In this document: one piece after another, positions 25,780-33,644 of the stretch
Layout of the letters: each line of letters starts with the position of its first letter
Position numbering within the stretch: position 1 is the first letter of the stretch
From: an uncultured Bacteroidales bacterium
GTDB taxonomy: Bacteria; Bacteroidota; Bacteroidia; Bacteroidales; F082
Direction of reading: 5' to 3'
DNA: 61,327 nucleotides
Assembly (NCBI GenBank): GCA_947304185.1
Contig: CAMZAM010000013.1
Coordinates: 1 to 61,327, forward strand
Position numbers and translations under genes: made by a program
The notes under the pieces: generated by a model
Told to the model about the DNA's origin: nothing
What the model saw: only the letters and a program-made list of their open reading frames with translations
Databases searched by the model: none

Positions 25780-26483
25780 CAGAAATCGACGTTCGGTTGG
25801 GCGACAAGTTCCATATTCTTGAGTTCGAGGGCCATGAGGTTGCCGAAACCTACCTTCTGGTCGCGGTAGTAAACACCGTTGTCGAGAGCTATGAAGTCGT
25901 AGCCTTCCGACTCGATAAACAGCTGGATGAGGCTGTGTTCGACCGGCACGTGACCATGGATGATCTTCTTGCCTCCGATTTTACTGGTATCAACCTTGAA
26001 GTCGCGCACCCACAGCATCGACATGGTGTCGTCGAATGGATCCTGGATGTTGAAGTTCATACCTGCATGGACAAGGATGAAATTATCGAGTTCTATGTAA
26101 TATTTACCCTTTTTCATCCAGTCGATATACTTCTGTTCGATGTCGCGCGGATGTCTCACGCCGAAACTGGCCAACGTGGTCTTGGCTCCATAGCGCTCCC
26201 ATTCCTTCTGTATGCTGCTCTTGCCAAACCATCTGTGTTGGTCTTTCTCATAAGAGTTCATGCAGTAATATTCATGATTGCCGATGAGGTAGTCGACTTT
26301 GTAGCCGTTCTCTTGCAGACTCATGATATAGTCGATGACGCCTTTGCCGTCGGGACCGCGGTCGATGTAATCGCCGAGGAAATAGAGTTCATCCTCCTTT
26401 GAAGGCTGTATGCCGTTCTCTATCAACTGCTTAAGAGTGTTGACACATCCGTGGATGTCAGGTATAATCCAGGTTTTTGCCAT
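25779..26483 (-). CDS. Calcineurin-like metallophosphoesterase (PrpE/ApaH/PPP type)
   Basis: 234-residue phosphatase of the PPP family. Motifs in order: IPDIHG (GDxHG variant, residues 7-12), YFLGDYIDRGPDGKGV, LIGNHEYY, HAGMNF and IHGHVPVE. Such proteins act as Ser/Thr protein phosphatases or diadenosine-tetraphosphate hydrolases; sequence alone does not decide. It lies 8 bases after gpmA and overlaps the tatD start by one base, so gpmA-MPP-tatD-tcdA look like one transcript. Confidence 0.9.
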   Translation of the reverse strand: MAKTWIIPDIHGCVNTLKQLIENGIQPSKEDELYFLGDYIDRGPDGKGVIDYIMSLQENGYKVDYLIGNHEYYCMNSYEKDQHRWFGKSSIQKEWERYGAKTTLASFGVRHPRDIEQKYIDWMKKGKYYIELDNFILVHAGMNFNIQDPFDDTMSMLWVRDFKVDTSKIGGKKIIHGHVPVEHSLIQLFIESEGYDFIALDNGVYYRDQKVGFGNLMALELKNMELVAQPNVDF

Positions 26484-26491
26484 GTCAGTGT

Positions 26492-27238
26492 TTATTTTGC
26501 TTTACCTTGATTTGCAACGCTTTGCATCTTCTTGGCAATCTCTTCAGGGTCACCGAGGAAGAAATCTTTCTGAAGATTCATCTTGTCGTCGAACTCAAAG
26601 ATATAGGGTATTGCTGTTGGAATATTGAATTTTATAATCTCGTCTTCACCCATATTTTTCAGCTCTTTCACAATGCCGCGGAGACTGTTGCCGTGAGCCA
26701 CCACCATCACTTCGTCGTGATTCTCGAAAGCCTTGAGTATCACTTCTTTATAATATGGCATAAGACGTGCGATGGTGTCTTTCAACGATTCGGTAAGCGG
26801 AATCTGATCGTCGGTCATCTCGGCATAACGCGGATCCTGACGCGGACTCTTCGGGTCGTCCATAGCCAACGCCGGAGGCTGCACGTCGAAGCAACGACGC
26901 CATTTCAGCACCTGTTCTTCGCCGTATTTCTTGGCCATGTCGACTTTATTCAAACCCTGCAGCTGACCATAGCTCTTCTCGTTGAGTCGCCAGGTCTTGT
27001 ACACCGGAAGCCAGTCCATATCCATCACATCGAGGATGTTGTTGAGCGTCTTGATGGCTCTTTTCAGATATGATGTAAAGCAAATCTGTGGCTTGTATCC
27101 GTTATCTTTCAACGACTTACCAGCTTCAATGGCTTCTTGAACACCTTTTTCCGACAAATCGACATTGGTCCAGCCTGTGAAGAGGTTGAGTTTGTTCCAT
27201 TCACTTTCGCCGTGGCGAACTAATATGAGTTTCTTCAT
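26492..27238 (-). CDS. gpmA: 2,3-bisphosphoglycerate-dependent phosphoglycerate mutase
   Basis: 248-residue glycolytic enzyme exchanging 3- and 2-phosphoglycerate. The catalytic phospho-histidine is in LVRHGESEWNKLNLFTGW (His near residue 8), followed by SYLKRAIKTLNNIL, LNEKSYGQLQGLNK and the second His in VMVVAHGNSLRG. Length matches dPGM. Head gene of a four-gene minus-strand operon. Confidence 0.97.
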   Translation of the reverse strand: MKKLILVRHGESEWNKLNLFTGWTNVDLSEKGVQEAIEAGKSLKDNGYKPQICFTSYLKRAIKTLNNILDVMDMDWLPVYKTWRLNEKSYGQLQGLNKVDMAKKYGEEQVLKWRRCFDVQPPALAMDDPKSPRQDPRYAEMTDDQIPLTESLKDTIARLMPYYKEVILKAFENHDEVMVVAHGNSLRGIVKELKNMGEDEIIKFNIPTAIPYIFEFDDKMNLQKDFFLGDPEEIAKKMQSVANQGKAK

Positions 27239-27242
27239 TTTA

Positions 27243-27266
27243 CAAATATATTAATTCGCAAAAATA
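27243..27266 (-). promoter_or_regulatory. Two overlapping-region -7 boxes upstream of gpmA
   Basis: Plus strand CAAATATA at 27243-27250 (TATATTTG on minus, four bases before the ATG) and CAAAAATA at 27259-27266 (TATTTTTG on minus). The second gives a conventional short leader; the first would be leaderless. Confidence 0.5.
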
Positions 27267-27298
27267 AACATTTTTTCAATACAATGAAATAATATTTT

Positions 27299-27306
27299 TA
27301 TCTTTG
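27299..27306 (+). promoter_or_regulatory. -7 box four bases before the deacetylase ATG
   Basis: TATCTTTG matches TAnnTTTG and ends four bases before the ATG at 27311. Confidence 0.5.
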
Positions 27307-27310
27307 CAGC

Positions 27311-27970
27311 ATGAGAATGGTCAGACCTACAAAGATTTTTAGGATGTGTTATCCGAAACTGCTTTGGCATATGCCGAAGACAGACAAGAAAACCATTTAT
27401 CTTACTTTCGACGACGGACCACATCCGATGATAACGCCTCTGGTGCTCGAAATCCTCAAGCGTTACGATGCAAAAGCCACTTTTTTCTGCATCGGAAACA
27501 ACGTGAAACAATATCCGGCGACCTTCGAAATGATTAAAAAAGAAGGTCATGTCGTCGGAAGTCATACGTTTAATCATGAGAATGGCTGGAAGACGAAAAA
27601 CGACGATTACATCAAATCATTTCAAGATGCTAACGAACTGATTCACAGCAATTTATTCCGTCCGCCTTACGGGAAAATAAAATATTCCCAAATCAAAAAA
27701 CTTAAAACTCTAAACTTAAATACTGACTCTACACTCTACACTTTCAACTCTAAACTAAAAATAGTCGCATGGACGGTAATCGCCTACGATTTTGACCATG
27801 CACTTTCTCCGCGTCAGGTTTATAAGAACGTGATAAGAAATGCAGGTGATGGTGCCATAGTGACATTCCACGACAGTATCAAGGCTTATTCCAATATGAT
27901 TACGGTTTTGCCTAAGGTTTTGGAGTATTACAAAAGTAGAGGTTTCGAGTTCAAATCGATAATTTTTTGA
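27311..27970 (+). CDS. Polysaccharide deacetylase (NodB domain) with an in-frame heptamer-repeat insert
   Basis: 219-residue carbohydrate esterase family 4 protein. NodB motifs: LTFDDGPHP (catalytic Asp and metal Asp, near residues 33-41), SHTFNHENG (H-x3-H), and FRPPYGKI. After KYSQIKK about 19 residues (131-149, LKTLNLNTDSTLYTFNSK) are encoded by tandem 7-bp repeats; the family sequence resumes at AWTVIAYDFD and then IVTFHDS. No signal peptide is evident, so the substrate may be a cytoplasmic-face or membrane-linked glycan. Frame is kept through the insert. Confidence 0.9.
   Translation: MRMVRPTKIFRMCYPKLLWHMPKTDKKTIYLTFDDGPHPMITPLVLEILKRYDAKATFFCIGNNVKQYPATFEMIKKEGHVVGSHTFNHENGWKTKNDDYIKSFQDANELIHSNLFRPPYGKIKYSQIKKLKTLNLNTDSTLYTFNSKLKIVAWTVIAYDFDHALSPRQVYKNVIRNAGDGAIVTFHDSIKAYSNMITVLPKVLEYYKSRGFEFKSIIF
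27700..27756 (+). repeat. Heptameric tandem repeat inside the deacetylase gene
   Basis: Units ACTTAAA, ACTCTAA, ACTTAAA, (TACTG), ACTCTAC, ACTCTAC, ACTTTCA, ACTCTAA. The run is about 57 bases, 19 codons, and is read through in frame. Confidence 0.75.
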
Positions 27971-27978
27971 TAAAAAAC

Positions 27979-28009
27979 TTGTTAATATTCAAAGAAATAC
28001 ATATTTTTG
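27979..28009 (+). promoter_or_regulatory. Promoter of the 28048 lipoprotein gene
   Basis: -33 TTG at 27979-27981, 20-base spacer, -7 TATTTTTG at 28002-28009: a good match to the Bacteroidota sigma-ABfr consensus. Leader of about 30 bases. Confidence 0.65.
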
Positions 28010-28047
28010 CAAAAAAATACAAACATTATCAACTAAAATAAATCACT

Positions 28048-28998
28048 ATGAAAGCTAAAAGACTGTTATCATTATTAGCTATTGCGGCACTCGTTATGGG
28101 CCTTGTCGCATGTAAAGACAAGAAGAGCAGCAGCTCATCATCATCAACCAGCGGCACGAAGAAATATTTCAAAATTGAGGGTGCCAACTACGTCTCATCA
28201 TCATTCCCTCAGTCAACATCTGACGTTGAATTAGACGTGAACATGAACAGTTCGGTACTCGCCGGCGGTTCAAACTATGTAACAGTGTCGTCACCGGTTG
28301 CAGCCCAAAAGGTATTGGTCGGTGTCAGCGGTGTTTCGGGTTACTATGAAGTTCCAACAGAAGTACGCGGTTATGATAAGAACAGAATCGAATATGATTT
28401 CATTATGATTATCAACCAGACTCTTACAGCGGATGAATTCACGGTAACTGTCGCTATTCTTGATGAAAACGGCGATATCAGCCAAACATACGATGTCACA
28501 ATGGAGATTATCGTGGCAGGTACCGGCCGCCTGCAGGTCAGCTTGTCGTTCGACACACCTAAGGATGTCGACCTTCATCTGTTTGAACCTAACGGATACC
28601 ATATCTATTATGGCGACAGACAAAGCTATAATGGTGGTGAACTTGATGTTGACTCAAATGCAGGTTGCTCAATTGATAATATTAACAATGAGAACATATT
28701 CTATAGCGAAGATGCATATGTTGAGCCAGGAACATACACAGTGTATGTCGATATGTGGGAAAACTGCAACGAAGATTATCCAACCAACTTCATTTTGACA
28801 GTGTTCTACGAGGGTCAGATACTTGTAAACCCGATTGCAGGTCACTTTGCAGCTAACGAGCCAAGTAACTACAATAATCTCGAAGCTATCAACCCTGTCT
28901 GCACATTCCGCATTCCTGACAATGGTCAGCAGCCACCTGCGAAATCTATGAAGAAAGGTCTTCCAAAATTCTTGAGATCACTCGACAAGATGCAATAA
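28048..28998 (+). CDS. Lipoprotein with a YfaP/DUF2135-like beta domain
   Basis: 316 residues. Signal peptide with lipobox LVAC (Cys near residue 22), then a Lys/Ser-rich linker with seven serines in a row. A first beta-rich half (VELDVNMNSSVLAGGSNYVTVSS and following) is not recognised. The second half reads SFDTPKDVDLHLFEPNGYHIYYGDR and later YVEPGTYTVYVDMWENC, resembling the 'DxDLHV..PdG' domains of DUF2135/YfaP-type proteins. Probably surface- or outer-membrane-linked; function unknown. Monocistronic: own promoter and terminator. Confidence 0.8.
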   Translation: MKAKRLLSLLAIAALVMGLVACKDKKSSSSSSSTSGTKKYFKIEGANYVSSSFPQSTSDVELDVNMNSSVLAGGSNYVTVSSPVAAQKVLVGVSGVSGYYEVPTEVRGYDKNRIEYDFIMIINQTLTADEFTVTVAILDENGDISQTYDVTMEIIVAGTGRLQVSLSFDTPKDVDLHLFEPNGYHIYYGDRQSYNGGELDVDSNAGCSIDNINNENIFYSEDAYVEPGTYTVYVDMWENCNEDYPTNFILTVFYEGQILVNPIAGHFAANEPSNYNNLEAINPVCTFRIPDNGQQPPAKSMKKGLPKFLRSLDKMQ

Positions 28999-29026
28999 TC
29001 ATATTGTAGATCTTTGAAATACACGT

Positions 29027-29064
29027 TGTAGAGACGCCATATATATGACGTCTCTACATTTTTT
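29027..29064 (+). terminator. Rho-independent terminator / GTAGAGACG hairpin
   Basis: TGTAGAGACG and CGTCTCTACA arms (perfect 10 bp) around a 12-base AT-rich loop, followed by a run of Ts. It ends the lipoprotein transcript and lies 19 bases before the convergent recG stop. Confidence 0.8.
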
Positions 29065-29082
29065 ACCTGAAATCATATTGAT

Positions 29083-31182
29083 TTATCCGATTCTGCTCCA
29101 GTCGAAATCACGCTCAAACTGCTGTGAGAAGTATTGTCGTGTGGCGTAATGCTCTGGCTTTGAAAGCGTCGGGTCGGCATCCAGAAGCAGGTTCGCCATC
29201 CTGCGTGTGTGCCTGATGATAGGCTCGTCGTACTGGAAGTCGCCGATTTTCATCTCAATCATGCCTGATTGGCGTGTGCCTTGTGTCTCACCAGGCCCTC
29301 GCAGCTGCAGATCTGCCTCCGCGATCTCGAAGCCGTCGTTGGTGCGCACCATCGTCTCCATACGTTTTTTGCCTTCACCTGTGATCTTGTGGTCGGTCAC
29401 GAGGACACAGTACGACTGTTCGGCACCGCGTCCCACTCTTCCTCTTAGCTGATGCAGCTGCGAGAGGCCGAATCTGTTGGCGTTTTCGATGATCATCACT
29501 GAGGCGTTAGGCACATTCACACCGACTTCGATGACTGTCGTCGCAATCATGATATGTGTCTCGCCGCGCACAAAACGCTGCATCTCCCAGTCTTTGTCCT
29601 CCGCCTTCATCTGTCCGTGCACCACGCTGATGTGATAGTCGGGCTCGGGAAAGTCGCGCATCATTGCCTCGTAGCCTTCCTGAAGATTCAAAAGATCCAT
29701 CTTCTCCGACTCCTTGATGAGCGGGTAGACGACATATATCTGATGCCCTTCGGCAATCTGTTTCTTCATGAACCCGATGACCCTAAGTCGTTGTTCCTGA
29801 AACACATGCACCGTCTTCACCGGCTTTCTTCCAGGAGGCAACTCGTCGATTTTTGAGACATCGAGATCTCCATATTGCGTCATCGCCAAGGTGCGAGGGA
29901 TAGGGGTTGCCGTCATCACCAGGGTATGGGGTGGGAATGCCGTCTTGTCCCAGAACGAGGCTCGCTGTGCCACGCCGAAACGATGCTGCTCGTCGATGAT
30001 GCAGAGGCCTAAGTTCTTGAAAACCACGGTGTCTTCAATCAGAGCATGCGTTCCTATTATAATCTGAAGATCGCCGTTGGCGAGGTCAGTGAGTATTTGT
30101 TTTCGTTCGGATTGCTTGGTGCTTCCTGTCAGCAAGGCGAAATGCACATCCATGCCTTTGAGTTGTGCTCTTAACGTCTCAAGATGCTGAGTGGCAAGGA
30201 TTTCCGTGGGGGCCATGAGGGCGGCTTGATAGCCGTTGTCGAGTGCAAGAAGCATTATCATCAAAGCGACGATTGTCTTTCCGCTTCCGACGTCGCCTTG
30301 CAGCAGTCGGTTCATCTGGTGACCGCTCTTCAGGTCGGCGCGGATCTCCTTGATGACACGTTTCTGCGCGTTGGTGAGCGGGAAGGGGAGATGTTCCTTG
30401 TAAAAGGTGTTGAAATAATCGCCAACCTGTTGAAACACAACGCTTCGGGTATTTATCTGACGGTCTTTTTTATGAACCAAAAGCCTCAGCTGGAAGAAGA
30501 AATGTTCCTCATATTTCAAACGCGTCGTGGCACGTTGGATATCGTTGCTGTTCGATGGAAGATGTATCTTGTAATAGGCTTCTTTTCGAGGCAGAAGCTT
30601 GTCGTGAATGATCAGACTCTCAGGTAAAACCTCCGGGATCGTATTCCACACCTGCAGGACGCATGTCTTTATGATTTTTGCCAACTGTTTCGTGCCGAGA
30701 CCGACGTTTTTCATCTTCTCGGTGGTGTTGTAAACGCCTTGCAGAGCTTCGCCGACGAGTGCGTCATCAGGGTTATAGTCCTCCACATCGGGATGCGTGA
30801 AGTTGAAATGGTTATTAAACACGCTCGCCTTGCCGAAGATGAGGTATTTCTTGCCTGGCTGGAAGCGGTTTTTTATCCATTTCAGACCTTTAAACCACAC
30901 TAATTCTATCGAGCCCGTATCGTCGGTAAACGTTGCCGTGATTCTCGTAAGTCGCGGAGCACCAATGCATTGCATGTTGCTAACCGTGCCGACGAGCTGG
31001 TAGTAAACGCTGTCGTCGCTTATCTGCCTCACCTTATGGATCTGCGAACGGTCGATATACCTAAACGGGAAATAGTCGAGGAGGTCCTGAAACGTGAAGA
31101 TTCCCAACTCCTTATTCAGAAGCTCGGCTCGTTTCGGCCCGACACCCTTAAGATATTCGATTTTCGTCTGCAGCAAATCCAT
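29083..31182 (-). CDS. recG: ATP-dependent DNA helicase RecG
   Basis: 699 residues from ATG at 31182 (MDLLQTKIEYLKGVGPKRAELL), chosen because this is the family's usual N-terminus; an in-frame TTG at 31206 overlaps the promoter box. The N-terminal wedge/OB domain precedes the helicase core: Walker A LLQGDVGSGKTIVALM, Walker B IIDEQHRFGVAQR (DEQH), TATPIPRTLAM, and RGRVGRGAEQSYCVL. It reverses stalled replication forks and branch-migrates Holliday junctions. Confidence 0.97.
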   Translation of the reverse strand: MDLLQTKIEYLKGVGPKRAELLNKELGIFTFQDLLDYFPFRYIDRSQIHKVRQISDDSVYYQLVGTVSNMQCIGAPRLTRITATFTDDTGSIELVWFKGLKWIKNRFQPGKKYLIFGKASVFNNHFNFTHPDVEDYNPDDALVGEALQGVYNTTEKMKNVGLGTKQLAKIIKTCVLQVWNTIPEVLPESLIIHDKLLPRKEAYYKIHLPSNSNDIQRATTRLKYEEHFFFQLRLLVHKKDRQINTRSVVFQQVGDYFNTFYKEHLPFPLTNAQKRVIKEIRADLKSGHQMNRLLQGDVGSGKTIVALMIMLLALDNGYQAALMAPTEILATQHLETLRAQLKGMDVHFALLTGSTKQSERKQILTDLANGDLQIIIGTHALIEDTVVFKNLGLCIIDEQHRFGVAQRASFWDKTAFPPHTLVMTATPIPRTLAMTQYGDLDVSKIDELPPGRKPVKTVHVFQEQRLRVIGFMKKQIAEGHQIYVVYPLIKESEKMDLLNLQEGYEAMMRDFPEPDYHISVVHGQMKAEDKDWEMQRFVRGETHIMIATTVIEVGVNVPNASVMIIENANRFGLSQLHQLRGRVGRGAEQSYCVLVTDHKITGEGKKRMETMVRTNDGFEIAEADLQLRGPGETQGTRQSGMIEMKIGDFQYDEPIIRHTRRMANLLLDADPTLSKPEHYATRQYFSQQFERDFDWSRIG

Positions 31183-31203
31183 GACTACCGATGATAGTTT
31201 TTG

Positions 31204-31211
31204 CAAAAATA
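31204..31211 (-). promoter_or_regulatory. -7 box for recG
   Basis: Plus strand CAAAAATA (TATTTTTG on minus), 21 bases before the recG ATG; divergent from the box at 31245. Confidence 0.55.
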
Positions 31212-31244
31212 GTGAAAAAGTTTATAAAACCATAAGATTTTTTG

Positions 31245-31252
31245 TAAATTTG
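31245..31252 (+). promoter_or_regulatory. -7 box four bases before the phosphopantetheinyl transferase ATG
   Basis: TAAATTTG ending four bases before the ATG at 31257, the same spacing as at 8347 and 27299. Confidence 0.5.
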
Positions 31253-31256
31253 CATC

Positions 31257-31817
31257 ATGATATATATCAACGAACATACGGAATTGCTTGATATTGAAGA
31301 TGCTTTGGCGAAGGTGTCGGAGCAAAGGCGTGAGCAGGCATTGAAGTTCGCCCATGAAAATGGTCGTAGGCTGTCGCTGGCAGTGTATCTGCTTCTGATG
31401 GAAGGCCTCAGGAAAGAATATGGCATCACCGAACCACCTGTGTTTGACTATCTGGAAGGCGGCAAGCCAGTCATCAAAGGACATTCCGAGATTCATTTCA
31501 ACTTCAGCCATTCGGGTGATGTGGCCTTGTGTGCCATTGATAATCAACCTGTCGGCGCTGATATCGAGATGCCGCGTAAAATTAGGCCATCGCTGATATC
31601 TTATACCATGAACGAAGAAGAGTGTGCAAAAATAGCCTCAGCTCCCGACCGAATAATCTCGTTTTTATCTTTTTGGACAAAAAAGGAAGCCGTGCTGAAA
31701 CTCACAGGCGAAGGCATTCGCAGCGACCTCAAAACGGTGCTCGCAAAACCGGAATCATACCAAATTGAAACCTTCACGACAGACAAATTCGTCTATTCCA
31801 TCGCAAAATTTAAATAA
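31257..31817 (+). CDS. 4'-phosphopantetheinyl transferase (Sfp type)
   Basis: 186-residue enzyme that loads the phosphopantetheine arm onto carrier proteins. The conserved motifs are FNFSHSGDVALCAI, VGADIEMPRKI (metal-binding Asp and Glu) and FWTKKEAVLKLTGEGI. It is shorter than B. subtilis Sfp but typical of Bacteroidota. No polyketide or peptide synthetase is nearby, so the acyl carrier protein of fatty-acid synthesis is the likely substrate. Confidence 0.92.
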   Translation: MIYINEHTELLDIEDALAKVSEQRREQALKFAHENGRRLSLAVYLLLMEGLRKEYGITEPPVFDYLEGGKPVIKGHSEIHFNFSHSGDVALCAIDNQPVGADIEMPRKIRPSLISYTMNEEECAKIASAPDRIISFLSFWTKKEAVLKLTGEGIRSDLKTVLAKPESYQIETFTTDKFVYSIAKFK

Positions 31818-31854
31818 AATCAGTAAATAAAAGTGCACTTACTGAAAAAATGCT

Positions 31855-31862
31855 TATCTTTG
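31855..31862 (+). promoter_or_regulatory. -7 box for lysS
   Basis: TATCTTTG with GTG (near -33) 19 bases upstream; leader of about 40 bases before the lysS ATG. Confidence 0.5.
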
Positions 31863-31908
31863 CAAGTTTATTGTACATATTTGAAAAATAAAAAATAAGA
31901 GATATAAC

Positions 31909-33624
31909 ATGTTAAGCGAACAAGAACAAATTAGAAGGAATTCACTTCAGGAGCTTTACAAATTAGGTATCAACCCATATCCGCAGGCGGCGTTCGACGT
32001 GAACGTGACAACGGCACAGATTAAAGAACAGTTCGACGACAACGACCTGTCGAAGTTCGAACACGTCAGCATTGGCGGCCGTATCATGAGCCGTCGTATC
32101 ATGGGTGCCGCGTCATTCTGCGAGCTGCAGGACGCTCACGGCCGTATCCAGCTGTATCTCAACCGCGACGAGATATGCCCGGGCGAAGATAAGACGATGT
32201 ATAACGTTGTCTTCAAGCGCCTGCTCGACATCGGCGACTTCATCGGAGTGAAAGGCTTCGTGTTCCGCACCCAGATGGGCGAGATTTCAATACACGTCAA
32301 GGAGATGACAGTGCTCAGCAAGAGTCTGCGCCCACTGCCGATCGTGAAAGAGAAAGACGGCGTGAAATACGACGAGTTCAACGACCCTGAGCTTCGTTAC
32401 CGTATGCGTTACGTCGACTTGGTTGTCAACGATAAAGTTAAAGATATCTTCGAGAAGAGGACGCGAATCATCAACAGCATGCGTAACTTCTTCAACGAGA
32501 GAGGCTATCTCGAGGTGGAGACTCCGGTTCTTCAACCAATCCCAGGAGGCGCCTCGGCACGTCCGTTCATCACTCATCATAACGCTCTCGATATCCCGAT
32601 GTACCTGCGTATCGCCGATGAGCTTTACCTGAAACGTCTCATCGTAGGCGGCTTCGACGGCGTGTATGAGTTCTCACGTAACTTCCGCAACGAGGGCATG
32701 GATCGCTCGCATAACCCTGAGTTCACTGCGATGGAGATCTATGTCGCATATAAAGACTACCTCTGGATGATGGACTTCACCGAGGAGATGATATGCCGCT
32801 GCGCTCACGACGTGCTCGGAACAGACACCTTACATGTCGGCGACCATGAGATAAGCTTGAAACGCCCGTTCAAACGCATCTCCATGATCGACTCCATCAA
32901 AGAGAAGACAGGAATTGACATCACAGGCATGGACGAGACTCAGCTGCGCGAGGTGTGCAAGAAACTCGATGTCAAAATCGACGAGTCGATGGGTAAAGGC
33001 AAACTCATTGATGAGATCTTCGGCGCTAAATGCGAAGGCACTTACATCCAGCCGACCTTCATCACCGACTATCCTGTCGAGATGTCGCCGCTATGTAAAC
33101 GCCACCGCGAGAATCCGGAACTCACTGAGCGCTTCGAGCTGATGATCAACGGTAAAGAGGTGGCTAACGCCTACACCGAGCTCAACGACCCGATCGATCA
33201 ACGTGCCCGCTTTGAGGAACAGATGAAACTTGCAGGCCGCGGCGACGACGAGGCTATGGTCATTGACCAGGACTTCCTCCGCGCACTTGAATACGGCATG
33301 CCTCCTACATCAGGCATGGGCATCGGCATCGACCGTTTCGTGATGCTTCTCACCGGACAGACACAGATACAGGAAGTGCTTCTCTTCCCGACGATGCGTC
33401 CTGAAGTACATAAGAAAGTGGCCACAAAAGAAGACTTTATGGCTGTCGGCGTACCTGAGGTATGGGCAGAAGTGCTTGTGAAACAAAACTTTACATCTGT
33501 AGAGCAGTTGCAGTCGGAGAAGCCTTCAGCACTGCGTGAGAAGCTCAACGGCATACGTAAAAAGACAAAAATGGACGTCCCGGCACTGCAGCTCGAGGAA
33601 GTCGAGAAATGGATAAACGCATAA
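31909..33624 (+). CDS. lysS: Lysyl-tRNA synthetase, class II
   Basis: 571 residues. The N-terminal OB-fold anticodon domain ([21 protein letters not shown] in pieces) precedes the class II core: motif 1 around [20 protein letters not shown], motif 2 [15 protein letters not shown], motif 3 [20 protein letters not shown]-terminal extension of about 65 residues after the catalytic core (KKVATKEDF ... VEKWINA) is often seen in this phylum. Its stop overlaps the spurious upstream extension of the next gene, which truly begins at 33645. Confidence 0.97.
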   Translation: MLSEQEQIRRNSLQELYKLGINPYPQAAFDVNVTTAQIKEQFDDNDLSKFEHVSIGGRIMSRRIMGAASFCELQDAHGRIQLYLNRDEICPGEDKTMYNVVFKRLLDIGDFIGVKGFVFRTQMGEISIHVKEMTVLSKSLRPLPIVKEKDGVKYDEFNDPELRYRMRYVDLVVNDKVKDIFEKRTRIINSMRNFFNERGYLEVETPVLQPIPGGASARPFITHHNALDIPMYLRIADELYLKRLIVGGFDGVYEFSRNFRNEGMDRSHNPEFTAMEIYVAYKDYLWMMDFTEEMICRCAHDVLGTDTLHVGDHEISLKRPFKRISMIDSIKEKTGIDITGMDETQLREVCKKLDVKIDESMGKGKLIDEIFGAKCEGTYIQPTFITDYPVEMSPLCKRHRENPELTERFELMINGKEVANAYTELNDPIDQRARFEEQMKLAGRGDDEAMVIDQDFLRALEYGMPPTSGMGIGIDRFVMLLTGQTQIQEVLLFPTMRPEVHKKVATKEDFMAVGVPEVWAEVLVKQNFTSVEQLQSEKPSALREKLNGIRKKTKMDVPALQLEEVEKWINA

Positions 33625-33644
33625 CCATTAAAACATTCTATAAA

